From Flavimarina sp. Hel_I_48 (lineage in GTDB: Bacteria; Bacteroidota; Bacteroidia; Flavobacteriales; Flavobacteriaceae), in contig NZ_JPOL01000002.1 in NCBI RefSeq assembly GCF_000733945.1, positions 1,427,001-1,491,000 on the forward strand: DNA of 64,000 nucleotides, read 5' to 3'. The position numbers and the translations under genes are program-made. The notes below the pieces were generated by a model that was not told the origin of the DNA, ran no database searches, and saw only the letters and a list, made by a program, of their open reading frames with translations. Shown in pieces: positions 36,231 to 44,118 of the stretch (the stretch's first letter is position 1; the number at the start of each line of letters is the position of its first letter).

Positions 36231-36304
36231 GATTTAAAGACCATTTTCGGGCCAAAAAATACTGATTTTAAGCTGAAATTGACGAATTTTAGGAAAAGTA
36301 GAAT

Positions 36305-36538
36305 ATGAAAACACTAGCCAACATAAAAAATCAATTGATTGATAAAATTTTATTGACAGATAATGCCGATTTACTTTCTGCGATCGATTCTATTTTTAAC
36401 GCTACTCAAACAAGTGATTCTTTAAAATTAGATTCTTATCAATTGGAAATGCTGATGATGAGCGAAAAAGATATCGAAAATGGCAATTTGATCTCAGAGG
36501 CTGACCTAGAAAAAGAAGATGCTAAATGGATGGATTAG
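36305..36538 (+). CDS. Antitoxin of a type II toxin-antitoxin pair
   Basis: A 77-residue acidic protein (MKTLANIKNQLIDKI...EADLEKEDAKWMD). The size, acidic C-terminus and 13-bp overlap with a RelE/ParE-like gene are those of type II antitoxins of Bacteroidota. It would neutralise the toxin by direct binding; an N-terminal DNA-binding domain is not evident. Confidence 0.75.
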   Translation: MKTLANIKNQLIDKILLTDNADLLSAIDSIFNATQTSDSLKLDSYQLEMLMMSEKDIENGNLISEADLEKEDAKWMD

Positions 36539-36837
36539 CTCTTTTTTGGACGGCAACTGCTAAAAAACAGCGCAATTATGTTTTTGATTATTGGAATAAC
36601 CGAAATAAAAGTAAAAATTATTCTCGAAAACTAAACCTTTCCATAAGAGAGCGAACCAAATTATTGAAAAAAAATCCGGAAATGGGCAAGAAAATCGATT
36701 ATGCAGAAATGCGCTCAATTTCAATGGGTCATTATTCAATAATCTACAAAATAGCTGCCGAAGCGATAATAATTATAGCTTTTTGGGACAATAGGCAAAA
36801 TCCCAAGAAACTACTCAACTTTTTGAAAAATAATTGA
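36526..36837 (+). CDS. RelE/ParE-family toxin
   Basis: A 103-residue basic protein with the RelE/ParE pattern: LFWTATAKKQRNYVFDYWNNRN at the N-terminus in which a helix pair is expected, RSISMGHYSIIYKI in the middle and IIIIAFWDNRQNPKKL at the end. It overlaps the antitoxin gene by 13 bp in another frame. Such toxins are mRNA interferases or gyrase inhibitors; which one cannot be told. The pair is inserted between genes of the import/salvage locus and is probably unrelated to its chemistry. Confidence 0.82.
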   Translation: MDGLALFWTATAKKQRNYVFDYWNNRNKSKNYSRKLNLSIRERTKLLKKNPEMGKKIDYAEMRSISMGHYSIIYKIAAEAIIIIAFWDNRQNPKKLLNFLKNN

Positions 36838-36920
36838 ACATGCATGTTCATAAATTTGGAAAATAACACTTCAATCCTAAAATATGGTCGGTTCTCGTTT
36901 GATAAAATTCATCCATGAGC

Positions 36921-36990
36921 CGTGAATTTATTTCAGTGTCGCATAAGAGAAATAACATGAGCGTGATGCTGAACTAAATTCAGCAGGACG
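36921..36990. repeat. Two-stem palindromic (REP-like) repeat, copy 2
   Basis: Contains a perfect TGCTGAA-CTAAA-TTCAGCA hairpin (36967-36985) preceded by a degenerate first half (CGTGAATTTATTTCAG). It is related to the repeat at 35129-35201 and lies just before the kinase gene. Confidence 0.6.
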
Positions 36991-37004
36991 CAACAAAGAT
37001 TAAA

Positions 37005-37991
37005 ATGCAAAAACTCACCACAAACACACCCCAACTCGAAGCCTACCTTAAAAGTCAAGGTTGGTTACAAGCGCAAGAATATATCGCCACCATCGAAAAA
37101 CCGGGCGAGGGCAACATGAACTTTACGTTGCGCGTGGATACCGGTGAACGCACCTTTATCATTAAACAAAGCCGCGGTTATGTAGAGAAATATCCTCAGG
37201 TAGAAGCACCCGAAAAAAGGGCGCTTATGGAGGCCGAATTTTACGCATTGACTTCAAAAAACACGCACTTGAAAGGGATGATGCCCAATTTAATCGCGGT
37301 TGACACAACCAATAATGTGCTCCAACTGGAAGATCTGGGCAGCGGTAAAGATTACAGTTTTCTGTACCAAAAGGGAAAAACCATAGCTGAAGACGAACTT
37401 TTTCAGCTTATGGATTACGTGGCGCAACTGCATAACATAACGGCAGGAGCTGTAGAAAACCCCATTTCAAATCCCGATATGCGCGCGCTCAACCACGAGC
37501 ATATTTTTGTTTATCCCTATATGGAAAACAATGGTCTTGACCTGGATGCGATCCTACCAGGACTTGCCTCTGTGGGCGCTACGTTTAAAAAAGACACGGA
37601 ACTTCAGCGTAAATTAAAAACACTTGGCGAACTCTATTTGGCTGATGGGGATCATTTATTACACGGTGATTATTTTCCCGGAAGTTGGTTGAAAACCACT
37701 CAAGGTATCAAAATCATCGATCCCGAATTCTGCTTTTTTGGTCCGCCGGAATTTGAAATTGGGATCACTATTGCACATCTTAAAATGGCAGATCAGCCTG
37801 AAAAACTGGTGAAAAGTGCCCTAAAACAGTATAAAAAACAGGCAAAACTGGACGAAAATCTGAAAAAACAGTTCACCGCTGCCGAAATTTTACGCCGTAT
37901 TTTAGGACTGGCGCAGCTTCCGCTGGAAATTGATTTGGCAAAGCGAAAAGAACTGGTTGAAGAAGCGAGAAATGTAATTCTTAACACATGA
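37005..37991 (+). CDS. APH-family kinase resembling methylthioribose kinase
   Basis: A 328-residue protein of the protein-kinase-like fold. It has GEGNMNFTLRV (residues 34-44, glycine-rich loop), FIIKQSRGYV with the ATP-binding Lys54, the brace EAEFY, a catalytic loop LLHGDYFPGSWL (H220-G-D222) and the metal motif IIDPEFCFFGPPEFEIG (237-253). The form HGDxxxGS and DPEFxFxGPxxFxIG are typical of 5-methylthioribose kinase (MtnK) rather than of aminoglycoside or choline kinases. I infer phosphorylation of a ribose-like sugar, possibly released by the neighbouring nucleoside hydrolase. MtnA-like or other methionine-salvage genes are absent from the window, so it may not be true MtnK. Confidence 0.8.
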   Translation: MQKLTTNTPQLEAYLKSQGWLQAQEYIATIEKPGEGNMNFTLRVDTGERTFIIKQSRGYVEKYPQVEAPEKRALMEAEFYALTSKNTHLKGMMPNLIAVDTTNNVLQLEDLGSGKDYSFLYQKGKTIAEDELFQLMDYVAQLHNITAGAVENPISNPDMRALNHEHIFVYPYMENNGLDLDAILPGLASVGATFKKDTELQRKLKTLGELYLADGDHLLHGDYFPGSWLKTTQGIKIIDPEFCFFGPPEFEIGITIAHLKMADQPEKLVKSALKQYKKQAKLDENLKKQFTAAEILRRILGLAQLPLEIDLAKRKELVEEARNVILNT

Positions 37992-38015
37992 TTTTAATTT
38001 GAAACAGATTCAAAA

Positions 38016-38111
38016 AAGAGAAGAGAGAAGAGAGAAGAGAGAAGAGAGAAAAGAGAAGAGAACAAAGAAAGTTCCATGAATCTTTATTCTCTGTTCTATT
38101 TTCTTTGTTCT
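38016..38111. repeat. Polypurine heptad tandem repeat and linked inverted repeat
   Basis: From about 38016 to 38058 the heptamer AGAGAAG is repeated about six times with small changes. Directly after it AGAACAAAGAAA (38059-38070) is the exact reverse complement of 38100-38111. The pair forms a hairpin with a loop of about 29 bases and ends 13 bp before the radical SAM start. It can change length by slippage and may affect expression of that gene. Confidence 0.8.
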
Positions 38112-38124
38112 AAAAATAAATGTT

Positions 38125-39096
38125 ATGAAAAGCAATTTTGAAGAGTATTACTGTATTTACTGGGTGTTTACGCAACTTTGCAACGATCACTGCGACCATT
38201 GTTACAACAACAGCGGGCCGCAGGGAACGCGCATTTCCGAAAAGGACTGTATGGCAATCATCGGTAATTTGCCCAGTGGTTTAAAGCAGATCATTTTAAG
38301 CGGCGGCGAACCGCTGGCTGACAAGAAATTGTTGTACGCGATTCTGGATAAACTGGCTCAAAAGTATAAAAACAAACTTTTTGTCACGCTTCAGTTTAAT
38401 GGCGATTTACTCAATCCCGAAGTGCTGCAAACATTGATTGAAAAGGGGGTTGATCGTTTTTCTATCGCAAGTATAGATCGCTATCATAAAAAGCAAGGTG
38501 CGCGCAAAGAAGAACTGTCAGGTTTATTTGAAAGCAAAGGGATCGAATTTGTGGAAGGCCAACCTAAGATCACTACCGAAGCCAAGGAAAAGGATATACT
38601 TTCCAGACCACTTTCCTACGGATTTTTTGGCGCTACCGAAGATATGTGGCTGGGCGGAAACTGGGCCCGTGGCCGTGCGCTTGAAAAAGATATTTGGTTA
38701 AAAGATGGCACGCACAACTTTTGTGCGATCCATTCTGGCGCGCGTGGGTTTCTGGGGCATGAAGATGCTAACGTAATGCAGGAACTTTCTATCCAGTTAT
38801 GGAAGATCAATCCCTGCTGCCCAGGCACAAAAGTGCCTATGGGCGACGCCCGCAAAGAAAGGGTTTCTGAAGTTCTGGAACGTATGTCGAAACACGAAGT
38901 GATGCAAAAACTCAATAAAGGTGACATTTATGGCGTGGGAGAAAGCATCGGTATTTCAGCAAAAGAAGGACTGCAACGTGCCATCGAGACCGGTAATGTA
39001 TGCCTGTGGTGCGATGCGTTTTTCGGAAAATATTACGACATGAAAAAACAGGAACCTAAAACAGCGAAAGTCTATACGCAAAAACTGGATATCTAA
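38125..39096 (+). CDS. Radical SAM enzyme of unknown function
   Basis: A 323-residue protein with the radical SAM cluster motif CNDHCDHC (CxxxCxxC; Cys19, Cys23, Cys26) and the GGEP motif in IILSGGEPLADK. The barrel spans about residues 10-180. The C-terminal third contains further cysteines: NFCAIHSG, NPCCPGTK and VCLWCDAFFG (CxxC), which could hold an auxiliary iron-sulfur cluster. It belongs to no family I can name with confidence. It is the last plus-strand gene of the import/salvage locus, so it may modify the imported compound or a part of it. Transfer from gene context to function is inference. Confidence 0.85.
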   Translation: MKSNFEEYYCIYWVFTQLCNDHCDHCYNNSGPQGTRISEKDCMAIIGNLPSGLKQIILSGGEPLADKKLLYAILDKLAQKYKNKLFVTLQFNGDLLNPEVLQTLIEKGVDRFSIASIDRYHKKQGARKEELSGLFESKGIEFVEGQPKITTEAKEKDILSRPLSYGFFGATEDMWLGGNWARGRALEKDIWLKDGTHNFCAIHSGARGFLGHEDANVMQELSIQLWKINPCCPGTKVPMGDARKERVSEVLERMSKHEVMQKLNKGDIYGVGESIGISAKEGLQRAIETGNVCLWCDAFFGKYYDMKKQEPKTAKVYTQKLDI

Positions 39097-39212
39097 AGAC
39101 TGTTTTAAAAATTAAGTGAATCATTAAAGTATTCTTAAAGATTAGCCTCAGGATTTGAAAACCGTTAATTGTTCTGAAATAAAGTAGTACTTTTCATTAA
39201 AAATAAGAAACT

Positions 39213-39713
39213 ATGTCTACTAAGAATCTATTCAGCAAAGAGGCGAAAGATAAAATTAAAGAAATGGCAGAATCCATTGATTTTACCATGATGGCAACTG
39301 ATCTAAAAAACACTCCTTTTCATACCGTGCCCATGAGTACCAAAAAGGTGGATGATATGGGTTCTGTATGGTTTTTGAGTCTAAGGGACAGCGAACATAA
39401 CAGCCATATAAAAACTTTTGGGGATGTACATTTGACCTACAGCGATCCTTCGGGAATGGAATTTCTTACAATATACGGTACTGCAGAAATACGCACCGAA
39501 AAAGTACTTTTGGAAGAATTTTACGGGAAAACAGATGATAACTGGTTTGATGGTGTAAATGATCCCAACCTTACCGCAATACAGGTTAAACCGCAAGAGG
39601 CGCATTACTGGGAACCGAAAAGCGGCAAATTTGTAGCGCTTTTGAAAATGGGCGTAGGCGCCGTGACCGGGAAAAAGCCAGATGTTAGCAATGAAGGTGA
39701 TTTAAAAGTTTAA
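39213..39713 (+). CDS. PNPOx-like (general stress protein 26 type) protein
   Basis: A 166-residue protein of the split-barrel FMN-binding family: IDFTMMATDL near the N-terminus, VWFLSLRDSEHNSHI and DVHLTYSDPSG in the middle, and AHYWEPKSGKFVALLKMG near the end, as in GSP26-type proteins. Members bind FMN, and their activity is usually unknown. It has its own 116-bp upstream region and ends at a bidirectional terminator. I see no link to the radical SAM gene upstream. Confidence 0.85.
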   Translation: MSTKNLFSKEAKDKIKEMAESIDFTMMATDLKNTPFHTVPMSTKKVDDMGSVWFLSLRDSEHNSHIKTFGDVHLTYSDPSGMEFLTIYGTAEIRTEKVLLEEFYGKTDDNWFDGVNDPNLTAIQVKPQEAHYWEPKSGKFVALLKMGVGAVTGKKPDVSNEGDLKV

Positions 39714-39738
39714 AATGCTTAATTAGGTGTTTATTAAG

Positions 39739-39774
39739 AAAGCCCCTGAATTTTTAAAAATTCCAGGGGCTTTT
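39739..39774. terminator. Bidirectional terminator between convergent genes
   Basis: AAAGCCCCTG (39739-39748) pairs with CAGGGGCTTT (39764-39773), the inner AT-rich arms also pair, and T/A runs flank both sides. It lies between the PNPOx-like gene (plus) and the GH3 gene (minus). Confidence 0.92.
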
Positions 39775-39811
39775 ACATTTTAAAGGCAATTCTTCGGTTA
39801 GTTATGTAGTT

Positions 39812-42775
39812 TTATTCCATTGCATCATATAAAACCTGCTGAATCTGGGTACGTGTATTTAAGAAATAAAGCCTTGTATTCTCTCGTGTGGGCAACACAC
39901 GGTTAGAAAGAAAAAGATACAATAAATCTTTTTCAGGATCCATCCAGACCATGATGCCCGTAAAACCGGTATGGCCGAAACTGGCTTTGCTTGCATCCTC
40001 TGCCGTATTGCTATCCACTTCCTTATATTCCAGATAAGGCTTATCAAAGCCGATGCCGCGGTAATTGTCATTTTCGGGAAATTGTACCGTGCTCCACTCT
40101 TTTAAAGTTTCTGGATCAATATAGCGCTCGCCGCCGTACGCTCCCATATTTAGGTACATCTGCATCAGTTTTGCCAGATCGTTTGCATTTGCAAAAAGGC
40201 CTGCATTTGCTGAAACGCCTCCCATCATTATCGCTCCTTCATCGTGTACGCTGCCATGAATGGGCTCATGCCGAAATTGATAATCATGTTCTGTGGGAAC
40301 GATACGGTTCAGTTTAAATTTTTCCGAAGGATTATACCCTAAGGTCACCGCACCCAGTTTGTCATAAAAGTGTGCATGAATATAATCCTGAAAATCTTCG
40401 CCGGTGATATTTTCAACAATAGTGGGCAACAGATAAAACGCCAGACCGGAATACTTATATTTTGCTTCCGGCAGCAAAGGCGATTTTTTAATCGCTTTAA
40501 AAATTTTCTCTTTGTAGTTGCGGTGCAGCCACATTTGATCATTTACTTTAGTGGGAAAACGCCGCGAAGAGTCCTTTTTAAACGTGTACCACTTGTAACT
40601 ACCATTCTCGCGCAAGGTATTTTTCCAGTAAGGAATCCACGGTTGCAACCGGGCCTGGTGCGTTAAAATCTGCCGGAAGGTAATGCCAGCCTTGTTGGAG
40701 TGTTTAAAAGAGGGCAAATAAGCGTCAATTCCATTATCCAGATCGAACTTTCCCTCATCACTCAGTTCCATAAGTGCTGGCAGCGCGGAAGATATTTTTG
40801 TTACCGAAGCCAGATCGTACAGATCAGTCTTTTTTACTTTTACCGTATCACTATATTGATGCAGCCCGTAGGCTTTGTGAAAAACCACTTTTTGATCTTT
40901 TGCAACAAAAATTTGTCCGCCGGGAATGGCTTTCGCATCCATCGCTTGCTTCATCAGAGAATCTATACGTTTATGCAACACTTTAGAATGCATCCCGGCA
41001 TCTTCGGGCAACGTGTATTTAAAACGCAGACCGCCCTTTACGTCCATTCCGTCGCCACTTTTAAACTTCTCTCCCACACTTACCGGTAATTTCCCGGAAG
41101 CATCGATGCCGCCAAAAATAAGTTGGGCAGCCAGTTCCTCCGTGGTTTCAGAATCCTGATACGCTACAATGAGCACAGCAGAGTTTTCAATACCTTCCAG
41201 TTTATTGAGCACATACGGATTTTTGAAAATACTGAATAAGGTATTTTTCTTTTGTGAAATAGCCTCTATAAACTGTTGCACTTCCGTGGAAATACGCAGG
41301 CTGTTTTGAGGCCTTAGGCTATGATCGTGCAGGCCTATAAGCACCACATTGTATTCCTTGAGCTGCTTCATAAGCATTTTGGTTTCTAAACTTCCTGCCT
41401 GCTCGGGAAGATTAAAGTGCCTCACTTTAGCATACAGATCAAGCGATTGCTGAAAAGTTGTTTTTTGATCCCTGCCTATGGATAGTGATGCGATTTTAAG
41501 CGTATCTAGTTTGCGTAGGGGAATTAAATTTTTGTCATTTTTAAGCACGGTAAGCGAAGCTTCCACCAGGTTGCGGTTGAGCAGTTGCGCTTCGGGGGTG
41601 TATAGTTTTTCAACCAAATTTTCAGTAGGCAACGGCTTGTAGTTGTTAAGGCCTACCCATTGTTTTACGGCGAGTATTTTCCGACAGCGCTCATCAATTT
41701 CCGCTTGCGATATTTCGCCGTTTTTGACCGCTTTTTCAATTTCTTTAATCGCTTTTGCTACGTTTTCGGTAAATTCAATCAGGTCATTACCAGCGACCAG
41801 CGCACGTTTGTCAACGACACCTATTTCATTCCCTACGGTTACGCCTTTCATGTTCATAGCATCAGTAACTATAAGTCCCTGAAAACCCAGTTTATCCTGT
41901 AAAATTCCAGAAATTATGGGTTTTGAAAGGGTCGACGCAACTCCAGTACTATCCATCGCCGGGATATTTAAATGCGCTACCATAACGCCACCCACGCCCG
42001 CTTTTATGAGGGCTTTAAAGGGATAAAGTTCCAGCGAATCGAGCCGTTGCGTAGTGTGGTTGATCTGTGGCAAACCGTAATGGGAGTCCGTCGCGGTATC
42101 CCCGTGGCCTGGAAAATGTTTTGCGGTGGTAAGCACTTGTTCCTGTTGCATTCCCTTCATGTAGGCAATTCCCTTTTTTGCCACATTCTCCTTATTTTCA
42201 CCAAAAGAACGGTAATTAATCACCGGATTATCTGGGTTGTTGTTTACATCTACCACCGGCGCAAAATTGAGTTGCAATCCCACGTTTTTGAGTTGGCGCG
42301 CAATCTCCACGCCCATATCCTGTATAAGTTCCTCTCCTTGTATCGCGCCCAGTGCCATCTGGTAAGGAAAACTCATCGTACTGTCCAGGCGCATGCCCAG
42401 CCCCCATTCTGCATCAGTAGCGCCCAACAAAGGTACCTGAGAAGCTGCCTGGAATCTATTCATCAATTTTACCTGGTTTACCGGACCGCCCTGCATAAAA
42501 ATAATGCCTCCTATTTTATGGTTTTTAATGAGATCCAGGACCGGCTTATCATTTGTGTTTTCTGGAGTGGAATACGCAGGAAGCATAAATAACTGCGCGA
42601 TACGCTCTTGTGGAGTTAAGGTCTTTACTATTGAATCTACCCAGGCACTGTGCGTATATTCTAAAAATACCGGTGGCGTTGAGGATTTTTCTTGTGCAAA
42701 AACGCTAAAAACCGGCAAAAACAACACTAAAATACCCCAAAAACCGGCAAATCTTGTCAATTTATTCAAAATCAT
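39812..42775 (-). CDS. GH3 beta-N-acetylglucosaminidase fused to beta-lactamase-fold serine hydrolase
   Basis: A 987-residue exported protein (signal MILNKLTRFAGFWGILVLFL...FAQ). Residues 50-380 form a GH3 catalytic domain of the NagZ type: KHFPGHGDTATDSH (219-232) carries the His/Asp acid-base dyad and Asp305 in VTDAMNMKG the nucleophile. Residues about 400-580 form the GH3 C-terminal domain, and about 610-980 a class C beta-lactamase-fold serine hydrolase with SVTK (SxxK) and YSG. It probably trims GlcNAc-containing muropeptides in the periplasm and has a second esterase or peptidase activity. It overlaps the NagX-like gene by 4 bp. Confidence 0.93.
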   Translation of the reverse strand: MILNKLTRFAGFWGILVLFLPVFSVFAQEKSSTPPVFLEYTHSAWVDSIVKTLTPQERIAQLFMLPAYSTPENTNDKPVLDLIKNHKIGGIIFMQGGPVNQVKLMNRFQAASQVPLLGATDAEWGLGMRLDSTMSFPYQMALGAIQGEELIQDMGVEIARQLKNVGLQLNFAPVVDVNNNPDNPVINYRSFGENKENVAKKGIAYMKGMQQEQVLTTAKHFPGHGDTATDSHYGLPQINHTTQRLDSLELYPFKALIKAGVGGVMVAHLNIPAMDSTGVASTLSKPIISGILQDKLGFQGLIVTDAMNMKGVTVGNEIGVVDKRALVAGNDLIEFTENVAKAIKEIEKAVKNGEISQAEIDERCRKILAVKQWVGLNNYKPLPTENLVEKLYTPEAQLLNRNLVEASLTVLKNDKNLIPLRKLDTLKIASLSIGRDQKTTFQQSLDLYAKVRHFNLPEQAGSLETKMLMKQLKEYNVVLIGLHDHSLRPQNSLRISTEVQQFIEAISQKKNTLFSIFKNPYVLNKLEGIENSAVLIVAYQDSETTEELAAQLIFGGIDASGKLPVSVGEKFKSGDGMDVKGGLRFKYTLPEDAGMHSKVLHKRIDSLMKQAMDAKAIPGGQIFVAKDQKVVFHKAYGLHQYSDTVKVKKTDLYDLASVTKISSALPALMELSDEGKFDLDNGIDAYLPSFKHSNKAGITFRQILTHQARLQPWIPYWKNTLRENGSYKWYTFKKDSSRRFPTKVNDQMWLHRNYKEKIFKAIKKSPLLPEAKYKYSGLAFYLLPTIVENITGEDFQDYIHAHFYDKLGAVTLGYNPSEKFKLNRIVPTEHDYQFRHEPIHGSVHDEGAIMMGGVSANAGLFANANDLAKLMQMYLNMGAYGGERYIDPETLKEWSTVQFPENDNYRGIGFDKPYLEYKEVDSNTAEDASKASFGHTGFTGIMVWMDPEKDLLYLFLSNRVLPTRENTRLYFLNTRTQIQQVLYDAME

Positions 42776-43920
42776 ACTTTTATATAAATTTTATTTTTAT
42801 CAAGTATATACCCCAGCAGCCACATCAACAGCACATAGCTTACCGCAAAGGCCAGGGAAGCGTTATATGGAGTCAGCCAACTTAAAAAAAGATTTTCATA
42901 AACCAGTCCACTAAGTGATTGCCCTCCAATTTGCAGTAACCCCATAAGTGTGATCACCACACCAGACATTATGTAGATAAACAAAGGGTTTCTCCCAAAT
43001 GCTTCAAAAAAATAAGTCCAGCTTTTTTGCTTCGCAATTTCCAGAATGTAGATAAGGGCAGCCAGGATTACCAAATCCCAACCCGTACTGAAAAGAACAT
43101 AGGAGCTGGTCCAAATGGGCTTGTTGATGGGGAAGAAAATATCCCATAATAGGGCAGTTATTAACAAAAAAACACCTGAAATCGCAAGATTTATGATCGT
43201 TTTTCGGGTATTTCCCCACTTCTGAATAAAAATTCCCGCTGCGTAACCGGCGATCACATTTACCACTGCGGGAAGCGTACTCAAAATTCCTTCAGGATCA
43301 AAAGCAATCCCGTAACCCTGGTAAAGATTTTCTGAGGGAAATAAAAAAAAGTCCAGTTTTAACGCTGCGTTATTCTCTAAACTATAAGGTGCGGGATGAT
43401 CTCCAAAAAACCAGAGCAGCGCCCAGTAGCCCAGCAGTATAAGTACACTAACGCTCATTGCTTTTTTTAAACTCAAATAATGCAACAGCAAAGAAGCAAT
43501 ACCATAACAAAGTGCGATGCGCTGCAAAACACCCATAATACGCATAATACGGACTTCCGTAAAATCTATAAAATGAAGGCCATCATGGGCACGGTAAATA
43601 AATGGAAACGCATTGAGCAAAAAACCAATAAGAAATATTAGTCCTGTACGCTTAAAAACCTTGCTTAAAAATGCACTATTTGAACGGTTTTTATACTTTT
43701 TAAGACTAAAACTCGCTGCGTTTCCTATCACAAATAAGAAAGTAGGAAAGACCAGATCTGTAAGGGTAAAGCCATGCCAGGCCGAATGTTCAAAAGGGGC
43801 GTAAATGCTTGCCCAACTTCCGGGGGTGTTTACCAGAATCATAAGCGCAATAGTCATCCCGCGTAGTACATCGAGCGCAAAATAGCGTTGTACTACAGGT
43901 GGTTGATCATGTACATTCAT
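42772..43920 (-). CDS. NagX-like membrane protein (DUF5009, heparan-alpha-glucosaminide N-acetyltransferase family)
   Basis: A 382-residue protein with about ten membrane helices. The N-terminus is diagnostic: FALDVLRGMTIALMILVNTPG followed by HGFTLTDLVFPTFLFVIG. Relatives include the lysosomal HGSNAT enzyme and bacterial NagX. It probably acts on terminal amino sugars or helps carry them over the inner membrane. It is co-transcribed with the GH3/beta-lactamase gene downstream (4-bp overlap), consistent with handling of sugars released from peptidoglycan or chitin. Confidence 0.9.
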   Translation of the reverse strand: MNVHDQPPVVQRYFALDVLRGMTIALMILVNTPGSWASIYAPFEHSAWHGFTLTDLVFPTFLFVIGNAASFSLKKYKNRSNSAFLSKVFKRTGLIFLIGFLLNAFPFIYRAHDGLHFIDFTEVRIMRIMGVLQRIALCYGIASLLLHYLSLKKAMSVSVLILLGYWALLWFFGDHPAPYSLENNAALKLDFFLFPSENLYQGYGIAFDPEGILSTLPAVVNVIAGYAAGIFIQKWGNTRKTIINLAISGVFLLITALLWDIFFPINKPIWTSSYVLFSTGWDLVILAALIYILEIAKQKSWTYFFEAFGRNPLFIYIMSGVVITLMGLLQIGGQSLSGLVYENLFLSWLTPYNASLAFAVSYVLLMWLLGYILDKNKIYIKV

Positions 43921-43974
43921 TTGATCGTGTTTAATTAAATAAATTCTGACTTTTATATCTAGACTTCCTAAAGG

Positions 43975-44019
43975 TATAAATTTTATATAAATAAATAATC
44001 TTTTATAAAAATTTATAAA
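43975..44019. promoter_or_regulatory. Operator-like AT palindromes between nagX-like and ROK genes
   Basis: TATAAATTTTATA (43975-43987) and two TTTATAAA octamers (44002-44009 and 44012-44019), all self-complementary or nearly so, in the 198-bp divergent region. The spacing (10 bp for the last two) would put them on one face of the helix. They are candidates for the ROK regulator encoded next to them. Confidence 0.35.
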
Positions 44020-44118
44020 AAGTATTTTTGTTCTACCTTTTTTTATTTACATTTATTTTTCGATCAATATCTTATCAGGAGAACAATCGAAAATATTTTG
44101 ATTTTTAGAAAAATCACC

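Noticed and set aside
36838..37004. tRNA or small RNA gene in the gap before the kinase
   Set aside because: The hairpin here belongs to a repeat family; no cloverleaf or CCA end.
38016..38070. CRISPR array
   Set aside because: The repeat is a short purine heptad tandem without spacers.
41972..42592. 206-residue plus-strand ORF inside the GH3 gene
   Set aside because: Shadow of the GH3 catalytic domain, which is well supported on the minus strand.
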